From: Bog-473 sp963737745
GTDB lineage: Bacteria > Actinomycetota > Acidimicrobiia > Acidimicrobiales > RAAP-2
Length of the DNA stretch: 64,000 bases
Reading direction: 5' to 3'
Assembly (NCBI GenBank): GCA_963737745.1
Contig: CAVTTR010000012.1
Coordinates: forward strand, 62,001-126,000
This document shows, in pieces, positions 1 through 9,367 of the stretch (position 1 is its first letter; each line of letters begins with the position of its first letter). A program made the translations under genes and the position numbers. Below the pieces are notes generated by a model. That model was not told the DNA's origin. It searched no databases and saw only the letters and a program-made list of their open reading frames with translations.

Positions 1-70
1 CATCACGATTGGGGTCGTTGTCGCCGCGTGCACGCTTCTCTTCGGCCGCCCCGTGGGGAGAGCCAGATGA
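1..70 (+). CDS. lspA: C-terminal tail of a membrane protein, probable signal peptidase II (partial)
   Basis: The window opens inside a gene whose last 22 codons start at base 2 and stop with TGA at 68-70. The readable tail is hydrophobic (ITIGVVVAACTLLFG) and ends in a short Arg-rich stretch, like a final membrane helix with a cytoplasmic end. Its stop overlaps the ATG of the next gene as ATGA. In many bacteria lspA, the lipoprotein signal peptidase, lies directly before an rluD-type gene and upstream of dnaE, as here. The name therefore rests on position plus hydrophobicity; no catalytic residue is visible in the fragment. Confidence 0.45.
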   Translation, partial: ITIGVVVAACTLLFGRPVGRAR

Positions 71-1041
71 GTGATCCAGATGATCAGGTGCTCGTCGTCG
101 AGGTCCCACCGCTTCTGGCCGGGGTGCGCATCGACCGTGCCGTGGCGATGTTGGCCAATGTCTCACGGACCGTGGCGACCGGACTGATCGTCTCGGGACG
201 GGTCCTGGTCGATGACGTCGTGGTGACAGTGGGGCGCAACGCACTGAAAGAAGGGGCCACGCTGACGATCGCCCTACCGGAGCCGGGTGGCCACGAGGTG
301 GAGGCCGAAGCTGGCGTGCAATTCCGGGTCGTCTATGCCGACGAAGAGGTGGCCGTGGTGGACAAGCCCGCCGGCTTGGTGGTGCACCCCGGCGCGGGCC
401 ACCAGGAAGGGACACTGGTGGGGGGGCTGCTCTCCCGCTTTCCCGACCTGGCTGCGCTGGTTGCCTCGGGCGTCTGCCCCGGTGATCGGCCCGGCATCGT
501 GCACCGCCTCGACAAGGGGACCTCGGGACTCCTGGCCGTGGCCCGTACGGAATCGTCCTACCACGACCTGGTCACCCAGCTCGCCGAACGCACCATGGAG
601 CGGCGCTATCTGGCCCTGGTGGAGGGAGAGGTGGTGGACGACCGGGGCGAGATAGACGCCCCGATCGGCCGGTCGACCCGAACGCCGACCAAGATGGCCG
701 TCTCAGCCAGTGGCCGTTCCGCCCGCACCGGTTTCACGGTCCTGGAGCGGCGGGCATCTCCGCGCCCGACCACCTTGGTGGAGCTCAGCCTGCAGAGTGG
801 GCGCACGCATCAGATAAGGGTCCATATGGCGGCCATCGGCCATCCCGTGGTCGGTGACGCCCGCTACGGAGCCCCGGAGAAGGCCCTGGGGTCAGGTCGG
901 TTCTTTCTCCACGCCTTTCGGCTGGCGTTCGACCACCCGCAAAGCGGTGAGCGGCACGAGTTTGCCGCCCCTCTTCCCGCCGACCTGCAGTCCTACTTAG
1001 GCGGCCTGGTGGACCCCGAGAACATCGGCGTCGAAGGATAG
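67..1041 (+). CDS. rluD: RluA/RluD-family ribosomal large-subunit pseudouridine synthase
   Basis: This enzyme isomerises uridines to pseudouridine in structured RNA, for RluD in helix 69 of 23S rRNA. The N-terminus (about residues 15-80) looks like an S4-type RNA-binding domain. The catalytic domain follows, with the family motif HRLDKGTSGLL carrying the catalytic Asp, and a later GRTHQIRVH motif. The length of about 324 aa is normal. I chose ATG at 67 because it overlaps the upstream TGA and has GGGGAG in front; an earlier in-frame start would run into the previous gene. The 3' end overlaps the convergent sigma-factor gene by 45 bp. Which uridine it modifies cannot be told from sequence. Confidence 0.9.
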   Translation: MSDPDDQVLVVEVPPLLAGVRIDRAVAMLANVSRTVATGLIVSGRVLVDDVVVTVGRNALKEGATLTIALPEPGGHEVEAEAGVQFRVVYADEEVAVVDKPAGLVVHPGAGHQEGTLVGGLLSRFPDLAALVASGVCPGDRPGIVHRLDKGTSGLLAVARTESSYHDLVTQLAERTMERRYLALVEGEVVDDRGEIDAPIGRSTRTPTKMAVSASGRSARTGFTVLERRASPRPTTLVELSLQSGRTHQIRVHMAAIGHPVVGDARYGAPEKALGSGRFFLHAFRLAFDHPQSGERHEFAAPLPADLQSYLGGLVDPENIGVEG

Positions 1042-1833
1042 GGCAGCGAGGGCCTCCTCTTCGGCCCGACGCACACGCCGCACGCCGACACCGAGTCGCT
1101 CGGCCGTCGACTGCAATGAGGCCGGGGTGTCGCCCCCGAAGCCGAAACGCAGGCGCAGCACGTCGCGCTGGAGGTCGGGGAGCTTCTCGACCGCGTCCCG
1201 CACCCGGTCATAGACCATGGTTTGCTCCACGTCCTCCACGAAATCCGACTCGTCTGGAGCAACCAACTCGCCCAGGGTGGTCGCCGACTCGGATGCCGCC
1301 GGCTGGTCGAGGGAGGCCGTCACGCGCGCCACGTCTTCGAGCGCGTAGCGCTCGTCAGCCGTCATGCCCGTCGCTTCGTCCAATTCTTCCTCGGTCGGGG
1401 TGCGCCCGAGGGTGGTGGCCAGTTGCGCTTTGGTCAGCTCGAGTCGCTGGATGTGCTCGCCGACTTCCAGCGGGATCCGGATCGTGCGACCGTGCTGTTG
1501 TACGGCGCGCTGCAGGGCCTGGCGGATCCACCATGTGGCGTACGTCGAAAACCGGAAGCCTCTCTCCCAGTCGAACTTGTCGACGGCCCGCATGAGGCCG
1601 AACGAGCCTTCTTGGACCAGGTCGGCCATGTCCACGCCACGATCCTGATAACGCCTGGCCCAGTGCACGACCAATCGAAGGTTGGCCGCCACCATCTGCT
1701 TACGGGCCAGCTCGTCGCCGGCTGCGACCCGCTTGGCCAGTTCTACCTGCTGCTCGTGGTCCGGCATGGGGAACTGGTCCAGGTCCCTCAGCATCAAGCC
1801 AAGGGTGTCGGATGTACTCACCGCGCTCTTCAT
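997..1833 (-). CDS. RNA polymerase sigma-70 family factor (RpoD-like, no region 1.1)
   Basis: This 278-aa sigma factor directs RNA polymerase to promoters. Region 1.2 is near residues 10-40. Region 2 carries NLRLVVHWARRY, DLVQEGSFGLMRAVDKF and the WWIRQALQRAV promoter-melting and -10 recognition segment. Region 3 is around 125-200. Region 4 has LPDLQRDVLRLRFG and a C-terminal helix-turn-helix. It lacks the long acidic N-terminal extension of principal actinobacterial sigma factors, so it is more likely a group 2 type factor (SigB/HrdA-like) than the housekeeping one. The ATG at 1833 is preceded by GGGAGAGAAG. It stands alone, divergent from the phosphatase gene, and overlaps the end of rluD tail to tail. 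Confidence 0.9.
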   Translation of the reverse strand: MKSAVSTSDTLGLMLRDLDQFPMPDHEQQVELAKRVAAGDELARKQMVAANLRLVVHWARRYQDRGVDMADLVQEGSFGLMRAVDKFDWERGFRFSTYATWWIRQALQRAVQQHGRTIRIPLEVGEHIQRLELTKAQLATTLGRTPTEEELDEATGMTADERYALEDVARVTASLDQPAASESATTLGELVAPDESDFVEDVEQTMVYDRVRDAVEKLPDLQRDVLRLRFGFGGDTPASLQSTAERLGVGVRRVRRAEEEALAALSFDADVLGVHQAA

Positions 1834-1995
1834 CGACTTCTCTCCCGACGATCTTCGATCTCTCTCATTCCTTCGTTACCCGGGGTGCTCTTTTCTGAAT
1901 CTGACCGTTACAACACCGGTGGGAGCCCGAGCATTCCACGAGGCTGTATCACCGGGAAGTTGCACACCACGCCCAGTTCTGGTGACCTACGTCGC

Positions 1996-2583
1996 ATGAC
2001 CTCGCGCATGGTGCTACTCAGGCACGGAGCCACCGAATGGTCGCAAAGTGGCCAACACACAGGTCGGACAGATATTCCTCTGCTCGAGTTGGGGCGCGAG
2101 CAAGCCAGGGCGGCGGGCGATCTTCTTCGCGGCATGACCTTCGTCCAGATCTTCACCAGTCCCTTGGAACGGGCGTCCTCTACCTGTGCGCTCGCTGGCT
2201 TCGAAGGGGAGCACGAGCCCGATCTCATGGAATGGGACTACGGCACCTATGAAGGCCTGACGACGGCCGAAATCAATGCCGAACGGCCGGGTTGGACATT
2301 GTGGAACGACGGCGTTATCGACGGTGAGAGGGCGGCCGACGTGGGCCGCCGGGTGGACCGGGTCATTGAGAAGGCCCGGCAGCTCGACGGCGACACGCTC
2401 TGCGTAGCCCATGGCCACGTGCTGCGGGTGCTGGCCGCTCGATGGCTCGGGCTTCCCGCGGTCGCGGGACGACTCTTCGCCCTTTCGACCGGAACCGTGA
2501 GCATTTTGAGCTGGGAGCGCGAGAACCCGGTCATCGCCAACTGGAACGTCGGGCCGCCCGGTTCGGCTCTCATGCGGGCCTAG
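1996..2583 (+). CDS. histidine phosphatase family protein (phosphoglycerate mutase-like)
   Basis: This 195-aa protein belongs to the histidine phosphatase superfamily. It has the N-terminal catalytic LLRHGATEW motif (RHG) about eight residues from the start. TSPLERA, WDYGTYEGL and the second catalytic His in VAHGHVLRVLA follow in the usual order. Substrates in the family range from phosphosugars to phosphorylated cofactors, so the substrate is open. A longer open frame exists upstream, but it crosses the promoter of the divergent sigma factor, and homologues begin just before RHG, so ATG 1996 is preferred. It ends 12 bp before the convergent Rrf2 regulator. Confidence 0.85.
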   Translation: MTSRMVLLRHGATEWSQSGQHTGRTDIPLLELGREQARAAGDLLRGMTFVQIFTSPLERASSTCALAGFEGEHEPDLMEWDYGTYEGLTTAEINAERPGWTLWNDGVIDGERAADVGRRVDRVIEKARQLDGDTLCVAHGHVLRVLAARWLGLPAVAGRLFALSTGTVSILSWERENPVIANWNVGPPGSALMRA

Positions 2584-2594
2584 CTCAGTGCGCG

Positions 2595-3029
2595 TCAGGC
2601 TGATGCGGTGACGTTGCCTTGGGCCCGGGCCACCATGTCGGCCAGGCTGAAGGATTGGAGATGGGTGCGGATGGTCTCGCCCACGTCGGCCCAGACCGCC
2701 AAGAGGACGCATTGGCCCTCGTGGTCACAGGCACCGTCGGCGTGGGGCTCGCCGAAGTCCCCAGCGGCGATGGGGCCATCCACGGCCGAGACGATCTGGG
2801 CCAGACTGATGTCCTCGGGGAGGCGGGCCAAGACGTAGCCGCCGCCGACCCCTCTCTTGGAGCGGACGAGCCCGGCCCCCTTGAGGGCGAGGAGGATCTG
2901 CTCGAGATAGGGCTGCGGGAGGGCCGTCCGCTCAGCGATGTCGCGTACCGACGTTGGGGTCTCGGCGCCATGCAGGGCCAGGGAGAGGAGCGCCCGGCTG
3001 GCGTAGTCGCCGCGTGTCGAGACTCTCAC
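2595..3029 (-). CDS. Rrf2-family transcriptional regulator (IscR/NsrR-like)
   Basis: This 144-aa protein has the Rrf2 winged-helix fold. It begins MRVSTRGDYASRALL, followed by the recognition helix region RTALPQPYLEQIL and the wing GVGGGY. The effector region keeps two cysteines, C101 and C107, spaced Cx5C as in IscR. The third ligand Cys of classical [2Fe-2S] IscR is not seen, so cluster binding is possible but not assured. The gene is divergent from the phosphodiesterase gene at 3107, with 77 bp between them that should hold both promoters and any operator. No adjacent isc or suf genes are present to suggest its target. Confidence 0.85.
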   Translation of the reverse strand: MRVSTRGDYASRALLSLALHGAETPTSVRDIAERTALPQPYLEQILLALKGAGLVRSKRGVGGGYVLARLPEDISLAQIVSAVDGPIAAGDFGEPHADGACDHEGQCVLLAVWADVGETIRTHLQSFSLADMVARAQGNVTASA

Positions 3030-3106
3030 GGTCCGATGCTACCGGCCGCGTGTGGTGGAACAGGTGGTTTTCGGAGTGTGATGGTTTCGGGTCATAGTGT
3101 GACGCT

Positions 3107-4237
3107 GTGAGTGCTCCGGAGGTGGCATCGCCCATTCTGCCAGCCTTCGGGCGGGCCTGCCTTACCGGAGTGATGCCCGGATTGCTGGGTCATCTCTATG
3201 GCGGCGAGCCCCTCCCGCCCTGGATGCCGGCTCCGGTGGACGGGGCAACGCAGATCGTGCTCCTCGTCCTTGACGGCCTCGGTTGGCAGCAGCTCCAGGA
3301 GCGCTCTGCGCTGGCGCCCACCATCACCTCGGGTGTCGGCCGTTCCATCACCTCGGTGGCTCCGAGCACCACGGCCTGCGCCTTGACATCGTTGGTCACG
3401 GGGCGGCCACCGGCCGATCACGGCGTGGTCGGGTATCGAGTGACGTACGACAACGAGATCATGAACATTCTCCAATGGTCGGTCGGCGGGGTGGACGCCC
3501 GCACGCGGGTGCCCGCCCCCGTCTTCCAGCCCTGCCCGTTGTTCCCGGGGGCGACGGAGACGGTTCCCGTGGTGACCCGCTACGACTACGCCACGACCGG
3601 TTTTTCGGCCGCCCATCTGGGTGAGGCCGACATGCACGGCTGGCACACCCTGGCCGGCCTCGTCACCGGCGTCCGGGCCTTGGTGGGCGGGGGAGCGCGC
3701 TTCGTCTACGCCTACTACGACGGCATCGACAAGATCGCTCACGCCCGTGGGCTGGGCCAGTACTACGACGACGAGCTGCGTGACGTGGACCGGCTGGTGG
3801 GTGACGTGCTGGGTGTGCTGCCTCCCGGGGCGGTGCTGGTGGTCACGGCAGATCACGGGCAGGTGGCCGTCGGATCGTCGGTGGAGGTCCTGGGGGGTGA
3901 CGTGATGGACGGCGTCACGCTCATGTCGGGTGAGGGACGTTTCCGATGGCTTCATACGAGGCCCGGCGCTACCGCGGCCGTGGCCGAGGCGGCGAGGGGG
4001 GCGTTCCACGACGTCGCCTGGGTGCGCACGAAAGACGAGATGGTCGAAGAGGGATGGCTGGGTGGAGTCCCTTCGACCGCGGTCTTGGCGCGCCTGGGCG
4101 ACGTCGCGTTGGTCCCATTCACCCCGACGGCCTTTCTCGATCCCGCCGACACGGGAGAGCTCCGCCTCATGGCCCGCCACGGGTCCCTCACCCCCGAGGA
4201 GATGCTGATTCCCCTGCTCAGTTGGCCCCCGACATGA
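3107..4237 (+). CDS. alkaline phosphatase superfamily protein (nucleotide pyrophosphatase/phosphodiesterase type)
   Basis: This 376-aa protein carries the metal-binding and nucleophile motifs of the alkaline phosphatase superfamily. LLVLDGLGW supplies the first Asp, PSTTACALTSL the nucleophile Thr, and GRPPADHG and VVTADHGQV further metal ligands. This layout is that of type I phosphodiesterase/nucleotide pyrophosphatases. I see no signal peptide, so it may be cytoplasmic, and the substrate is unknown. The GTG at 3107 follows a short intergenic region shared with the Rrf2 gene. The protein ends 30 bp before bpa, so the two may be co-transcribed. Confidence 0.8.
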   Translation: MSAPEVASPILPAFGRACLTGVMPGLLGHLYGGEPLPPWMPAPVDGATQIVLLVLDGLGWQQLQERSALAPTITSGVGRSITSVAPSTTACALTSLVTGRPPADHGVVGYRVTYDNEIMNILQWSVGGVDARTRVPAPVFQPCPLFPGATETVPVVTRYDYATTGFSAAHLGEADMHGWHTLAGLVTGVRALVGGGARFVYAYYDGIDKIAHARGLGQYYDDELRDVDRLVGDVLGVLPPGAVLVVTADHGQVAVGSSVEVLGGDVMDGVTLMSGEGRFRWLHTRPGATAAVAEAARGAFHDVAWVRTKDEMVEEGWLGGVPSTAVLARLGDVALVPFTPTAFLDPADTGELRLMARHGSLTPEEMLIPLLSWPPT

Positions 4238-4267
4238 AGCGGGCGCGCCGGTGGCAGTATCAAGTGC

Positions 4268-4792
4268 ATGCCTGACGAGTCGACGCCCATAGCCCCCGAC
4301 GAAGTGCTCGAAGCCGGGGTGAGTCCACACGTCGGTGGGGTGACCCCAGATGCCGGCGAGGGGGATGCTCCACCCGAGGAGGCGCCGCCACGCGAGTCGG
4401 TCTCGGAGCCGGCGAAGGTGCTGCGGATCGGATCAATGGTGAAGACCCTGTTGGACGAGGTGCGCCACGCGCCGCTCGACGAGAAGAGCCGGACCCGATT
4501 GCGAGAGATCTACGAGCAGTCGATCCACGACCTCTCCGAGGGTCTCTCGCCCGATCTGGTGGCCGAGCTCGACCGCATGGCGCTGCCCTTCGACGACAAG
4601 GCCCCCAGTGAGGCCGAACTGCGGATCGCCCAGGCGCAGCTGGTCGGGTGGCTGGAGGGCTTGTTCCACGGCATCCAGGCCACCCTGATGTCCCAACAGA
4701 TGGCGGCACGGAGCCAGCTGGAGGAGATGCGCAACCGGAGCCTGCCGGGTGCGGGCGAGAGCTCGAGTCCCCGGCCGGGTGCCTACCTCTGA
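4268..4792 (+). CDS. bpa: bacterial proteasome activator Bpa (PafE)
   Basis: Bpa is the ATP-independent ring activator that opens the actinobacterial 20S proteasome for unfolded proteins. The 174-aa protein has a disordered acidic, Pro-rich N-terminus (1-48) and the conserved helical core: RIGSMVKTLLDEVRHAPLDE near 53-72, then AELRIAQAQLVGWLEGLFHG near 116-135. The C-terminal tail ends GAYL; mycobacterial Bpa ends GQYL, the motif that docks on the proteasome alpha ring. The identification is strong because the core is nearly invariant in the family. It implies a Pup-proteasome system elsewhere in this genome. Its first 17 coding bases are identical to those of the next gene. Confidence 0.93.
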   Translation: MPDESTPIAPDEVLEAGVSPHVGGVTPDAGEGDAPPEEAPPRESVSEPAKVLRIGSMVKTLLDEVRHAPLDEKSRTRLREIYEQSIHDLSEGLSPDLVAELDRMALPFDDKAPSEAELRIAQAQLVGWLEGLFHGIQATLMSQQMAARSQLEEMRNRSLPGAGESSSPRPGAYL

Positions 4793-4842
4793 GATGCTGG
4801 CGGCGCCAACGCGGTCACTGACGAAACGGGGGAATGCCAGCG

Positions 4843-5620
4843 ATGCCTGACGAGTCGACCGAGCCGGGGAGCGAAGGGCCCCCTTCGTATCCTGGGAGCA
4901 CCTCGCCAGCGGCGCCGCCTCCACCACCGCCCGGGCCACTGCCGGGGCCTGCTCCGGGCATGCCGCCCCCCGTGCCTGCCCCAACCATGCCGCCACCACA
5001 GCCGCCCCCGCCTCCACCCCCACGCTCCGCCGGCGTACCCGTCCGCCCCACCACCGCCGCCTCCCGGGAGTGGGAGCTATGCGCCCCCGCAGCCGCAGTA
5101 CCCGATGTACGGGGGGAGTGGCGGACCGGGTGGCCCCCCCTACGCCCAATGGGGCACCCGGGTGGGCGGATACCTCATCGACCTGGTCATCTTCATCCCC
5201 GTCCTCTTGGTGCTGGGCCTCGTGTTCAAGCACACCCACGTCCTCGTCATGCACGTCAACACGACGAGGAATGGCGTCGAGACCCGAAGGACCTTCTCCC
5301 TGCTGTCGGTCGTGGTCTTCGGGCTGATCAACCTGGCCTACGTCACGGTCCTGTGTGGGGGGCCGCGGGGCCAGACGGTCGGGATGATGGCCGTCGGCAT
5401 CCGGGTGGTGCGGGACGAGACCTTGGTCCAGGTGGGCTACGCCCGCGCCTTGGGGCGGGCGCTGGTGCAAGGGGTCTTCAGCTTCATCGGCACGGTCCTC
5501 TTCTTTCTGATCGTCGTCTGGCTGCTCGACATGCTGTTCCCCTTGTGGGACAAGAAGCGGCAGACGTTGCACGACAAGATCGCCGGAACGGTGGTGCTGC
5601 GGTCACGCAATGTGACCTGA
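4843..5620 (+). CDS. RDD-family membrane protein with long proline-rich N-terminus (frameshifted)
   Basis: The first about 65 residues are a Pro-rich cytoplasmic tail that starts MPDEST and contains runs of six or more prolines. After it, a second frame continues the same composition (APPAYPSAPPPPPPGSGSY) and enters an RDD domain: WGTRVGGYLIDLVIFIPVLL, then further hydrophobic helices, LCGGPRGQTVGMMAVGIRVV and LHDKIAGTVVL. The frames join at a C-rich run near 5020-5030, so one base is gained or lost there. The full protein would be about 258 aa with three or four membrane segments. RDD proteins have no settled function; transport or membrane-protein partnering has been proposed. ATG 4834 is an alternative start. 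Confidence 0.75.
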
Positions 5621-5689
5621 GGCGGGGTAAGGTCCAGAGTTCACACACGAACAACACGGTTGTAAGTTTCACCGTTGAAAGGAGGGCCG

Positions 5690-8600
5690 GTGTCGGGGCG
5701 GTCGTTTACGCATCTGCACACCCACACCGAGTTCTCCATGCTCGACGGGGCGGCCCGGATCGGCGAGCTGGTGGCCGCGGCCGTGGCCGACGGACAGCCC
5801 GGATTGGGCATCACCGACCACGGCAACATGTACGGGGTCTTGGACTTCTACAAGGCCTGCCGGGAGCAGGGCATCACCCCGATCATCGGGACCGAGGCCT
5901 ATATGGCGGCGGAGTCGCGGTCATGAACGCCCCGTCCGCCGGGGCAAGGTAGACGACACCGGGGGCGACGCCGAAGGCGGGCAGAAGCTCTACTACCACC
6001 TCACCTTGCTGTCCGAGACGGTCGAGGGCTATCGCAATCTCTTGAAGCTCTCGTCGGCCGCCTACCTCGAGGGGTACTACTACAAGCCGCGGGTGGACTG
6101 GGAGTTGCTGGAGCGTCATCACGACGGCCTCATCGCCACCACCGGTTGTCTGGGCGGCGTCGTCCTGCAGGCGCTGCTGGCCGGCAATGTCGAAGAGGCC
6201 GAGAGACGGGCCGCTCGCCTGCAGGACATCTTCGGGCGCGACAACCTCTTCGTCGAGTTGCAGGACCACGGGATCGCCGACCAGCAGCGGACGAACCCGC
6301 AACTGATCGAGATCGCCCGCCGCCTCAATGCGCCCCTCTTGGCGACCAACGACAGCCACTACACGCACCGCGAAGATGCGGTGGCCCACGACGCGCTCCT
6401 GTGCGTGCAGACCGGTGCACTGCTCTCGGACACCAACCGCTTCAAGTTCGAGGGGACCGAGCACTACCTGAAGTCGGCCCGCGAGATGCGCCACCTGTTC
6501 TCCGAGCTGCCCGAGGCGTGCGACAACACCCTGCTGATCGCCGAGCGGGCCAACGTGCAGATCGAGCTGGGCAAGCCCAGCCTGCCCGAGTTCCCGGTCC
6601 CACCCCAGTTCGCGGGCGAGGTCTACGAGGACCGCGCCCTGGCGTACCTGCGGGACCTGACGATGGAAGGGGCCCGCCAGCGTTACGGCAGCCCCGTGCC
6701 GGCGAACGTGGTCGAGCGCTTGGACTACGAGCTGGGCGTCATCGGCAACATGGGGTTCGCGGCCTACTTCCTCGTGGTGTGGGACCTGATCAAGTTCGCC
6801 CGGGACTCGGGCATCCGGGTCGGTCCGGGCAGGGGCTCGGCCGCCGGTTGTTGCGTGGCCTATTGCCTGCGCATCGTGGACCTCGACCCCATCCGTTACG
6901 ACCTGCTCTTCGAGCGCTTCCTCAATCCGGGCCGCAAGCAGATGCCCGACATCGACATGGACTTCGACGAGCGATACCGCGGCGACGTGATGCGCTACGC
7001 CGCCGAGAAGTACGGCAGCGACCGGGTGGCGCAGGTGGTGACGTTCTCCACCATCAAGGCGCGGGCCGCCGTGCGCGACGCGGCCCGGGTGTTGGGCAAG
7101 CCCTACATCGTGGGTGACCGCATCGCCAAGGCCATGCCGCCCCTGGTCATGGGGCGCGACACGCCGCTGCACGCCTGCCTGACCAAGACCGAAGGGCACG
7201 AAGAGGGGTACGCCGCCGCCGTCGACCTCCGGGGCATGCACGAGACGGATCCCGACGCCAAAGAGGTCATCGACGTGGCCCTCGGGCTGGAGGGGCTGCG
7301 GCGCCAAGATGGGATCCACGCCGCCGCGGTGGTCATCTCGCGCGACCCCCTGACCGAGTACCTGCCCGTCCAGCGCAAGCCAGACGCCGGTGGGAAGCCC
7401 GAGGACGCCCCCATCGTCACCCAGTACGAGATGCACGGGGTGGAGGACCTCGGCCTGCTCAAGATGGACTTCTTGGGCCTGCGCAACCTCTCGGTGATCG
7501 AGCGCACCCTGGATCTCGTCGAGGCGGCCGGCGGAGCCCGACCCGACATCGACGGCGTGGACCTGGCCGACGAGCCGACGCTCGAGATGTTGCGCCGGGG
7601 CGACTCGGTCGGGGTGTTCCAGTTGGAAGGCGCCCCCATGCGCGCTCTCATGCGCTCGCTGGCCCCGACGTCGTTCGACGACGTGGCCGCCCTGGTGGCC
7701 CTCTACCGGCCCGGGCCGATGGCGGCCAACATGCACAACGACTATGCCGATCGGAAGAACGGCCGCAAGCCGATCACCTACGAGCATCCCGATCTCGAAC
7801 CGATCCTGGCCGACACCCAGGGCCTGATGATCTATCAGGAGTCCGTCATGCGGGTGGCCCAGAAGTTCGCCGGCTACACGTTGGAGGAAGCGGACAACCT
7901 GCGCAAGGCCTGCGGCAAGAAGATACGCGCCCTGCTGGCCGCCGAGCGCGAGAAGTTCGTGGCCGGCTGCGTGACGCAGGGCTACGAGGAGAAGCTCGGG
8001 ACCACGTTGTTCGACATCATCGAGCCGTTCGCCGACTACGCCTTCAACAAGTCACACTCCTACGGCTACGGCCTGGTGGCCTACCAGACGGCGTGGCTCA
8101 AGGCTCACCATCCGACCGAGTACATGGCCGCTCTGCTGACCTCGGTCAAGGACAACAAGGACAAGACGGCCGTGTATCTCGCCGAATGTCGCAACCGCGG
8201 CATCGCCGTGCTGCCGCCCGACGTGAACCGCTCGGTGGCCGAGTTCGCTCCCGACCTGTCGGGCGAGAGTGACGGCGCCGCCATCCTCTTCGGCATGGCA
8301 GCGGTGCGGAACGTGGGCGAGAGCCTGGTCGAGCGCATCGTCACCGAGCGCAACGCCAACGGGCCATTTGCCGACATCTTCGACTTCTGCCAGCGGGTCG
8401 ACCCCGTCGTGTTGAACAAGCGCACCATGGAGTCACTGGTCAAGGGCGGTGCGTTCGACGCACTGGGCCACCCGCGCCAGGGGCTCTGTCTGGTCATGGA
8501 GGGCATCGTCGATCGCACGCTGGAACGGCGGCGCGAGCACGACCTCGGCATCACCTCCTTGTTCGCCGCCTTCGAAACCGAGCAGGAGGTGGACCCCGGC

Positions 8601-9264
8601 TGGGGGACGGCCAGGGTCGCCATTCCCGACACCGAATTCGACAAGGCGCAGCGACTGGCCTTCGAAAAGGAGATGCTCGGGCTCTACGTGAGCGACCACC
8701 CCCTGATGGGCTTCGAGCAGGCGCTGGCCCGTCACACCGACTGCAGCATCTCGGACATGCGGGAGGAGGACGTCACCGGCGACCGCTCACCCGGTGCGCG
8801 CCGTGGGGGGCGTGGTCACCGACCTGCGCCGGACCTACACCAAGAAGGGCGACCTGATGGCCCGCTTCGTCCTGGAGGATCTCCAGGCCGCCATGGAGGT
8901 CTTCGTCTTCCCCAAGACCATGGCCGACTACGGCGAGCTGATCGAGAACGACGCCATCCTGGTCGTGCGCGGGCGCCTCGATACCCGAGAAGAAGAGCCC
9001 AAGATCGTCTGCATGGAGGTGAGCCGTCCCCGGCTCGAACGCGGCGTGGAGGACGTCCATGTTGCCCTGCCGCTCGGCGTCTTGACCGACAGCGTCTTGG
9101 TGGATCTCAAGGGCATTCTGAGTGGTCACCCCGGTCCTTCGTCGGTCCTGTTGCACGTGGGGGCCAAGGTCCTGCGCCTGGCCCCCGAGTTCAACGTGGA
9201 TTGCCGAAACGGTTTGGTGGGCGAGTTAAAACGGCTTCTGGGGCCGGGCGCCGTCCTGTCCTAA
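5690..9264 (+). CDS. dnaE: DNA polymerase III alpha subunit DnaE (two frameshifts)
   Basis: This is the replicative polymerase catalytic subunit, about 1190 aa in total. The PHP domain opens with HLHTHTEFSMLDGA and has ITDHGNMYG. The polymerase core shows GPGRGSAAG and the catalytic PDIDMDFDERYR near residue 420. The C-terminal OB-fold region has GGVVTDLRRTYTKKGD. GTG 5690 is preceded by AAAGGAGG. The reading frame shifts near 5921 (between ESR and HERPVRRGKVDD) and again near 8782 (between the IREEDVTG-like region and HPVRAVGG). Protein similarity continues without loss, and the gene is essential, so sequencing errors are the likely cause. It is the DnaE1 type common in actinobacteria. Confidence 0.92.
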
Positions 9265-9355
9265 GGCGTATGACCAGGGGAGTGACGTCGGGCGCCGCCA
9301 TCATGATCGGAGTCTCGGCCGGCTGGTCGGTTGGGTAAGCCCCCGACGAAGCCAG

Positions 9356-9361
9356 TAGACT
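9356..9361 (+). promoter_or_regulatory. -10 box (TAGACT) of a probable leaderless promoter
   Basis: TAGACT sits exactly 6 nt before the ATG at 9368. That places the expected transcription start at the A of the start codon. The same hexamer and spacing occur before nfuA. No ribosome-binding site precedes the ATG, which fits a leaderless mRNA. Confidence 0.5.
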
Positions 9362-9367
9362 TACCCT

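Noticed and set aside
5915..5930. Programmed frameshifting in dnaE
   Set aside because: No slippery heptamer or downstream pseudoknot is evident, and similar single-base shifts occur in many unrelated genes here.
5883..7787. 634-codon open frame antisense to dnaE, and similar long antisense frames at 36009-37961, 42676-44943 and 44991-46166
   Set aside because: These run antisense to strongly conserved genes and are rich in His, Gly, Arg and Pro with no domain. They are the usual high-GC shadow of the coding strand.
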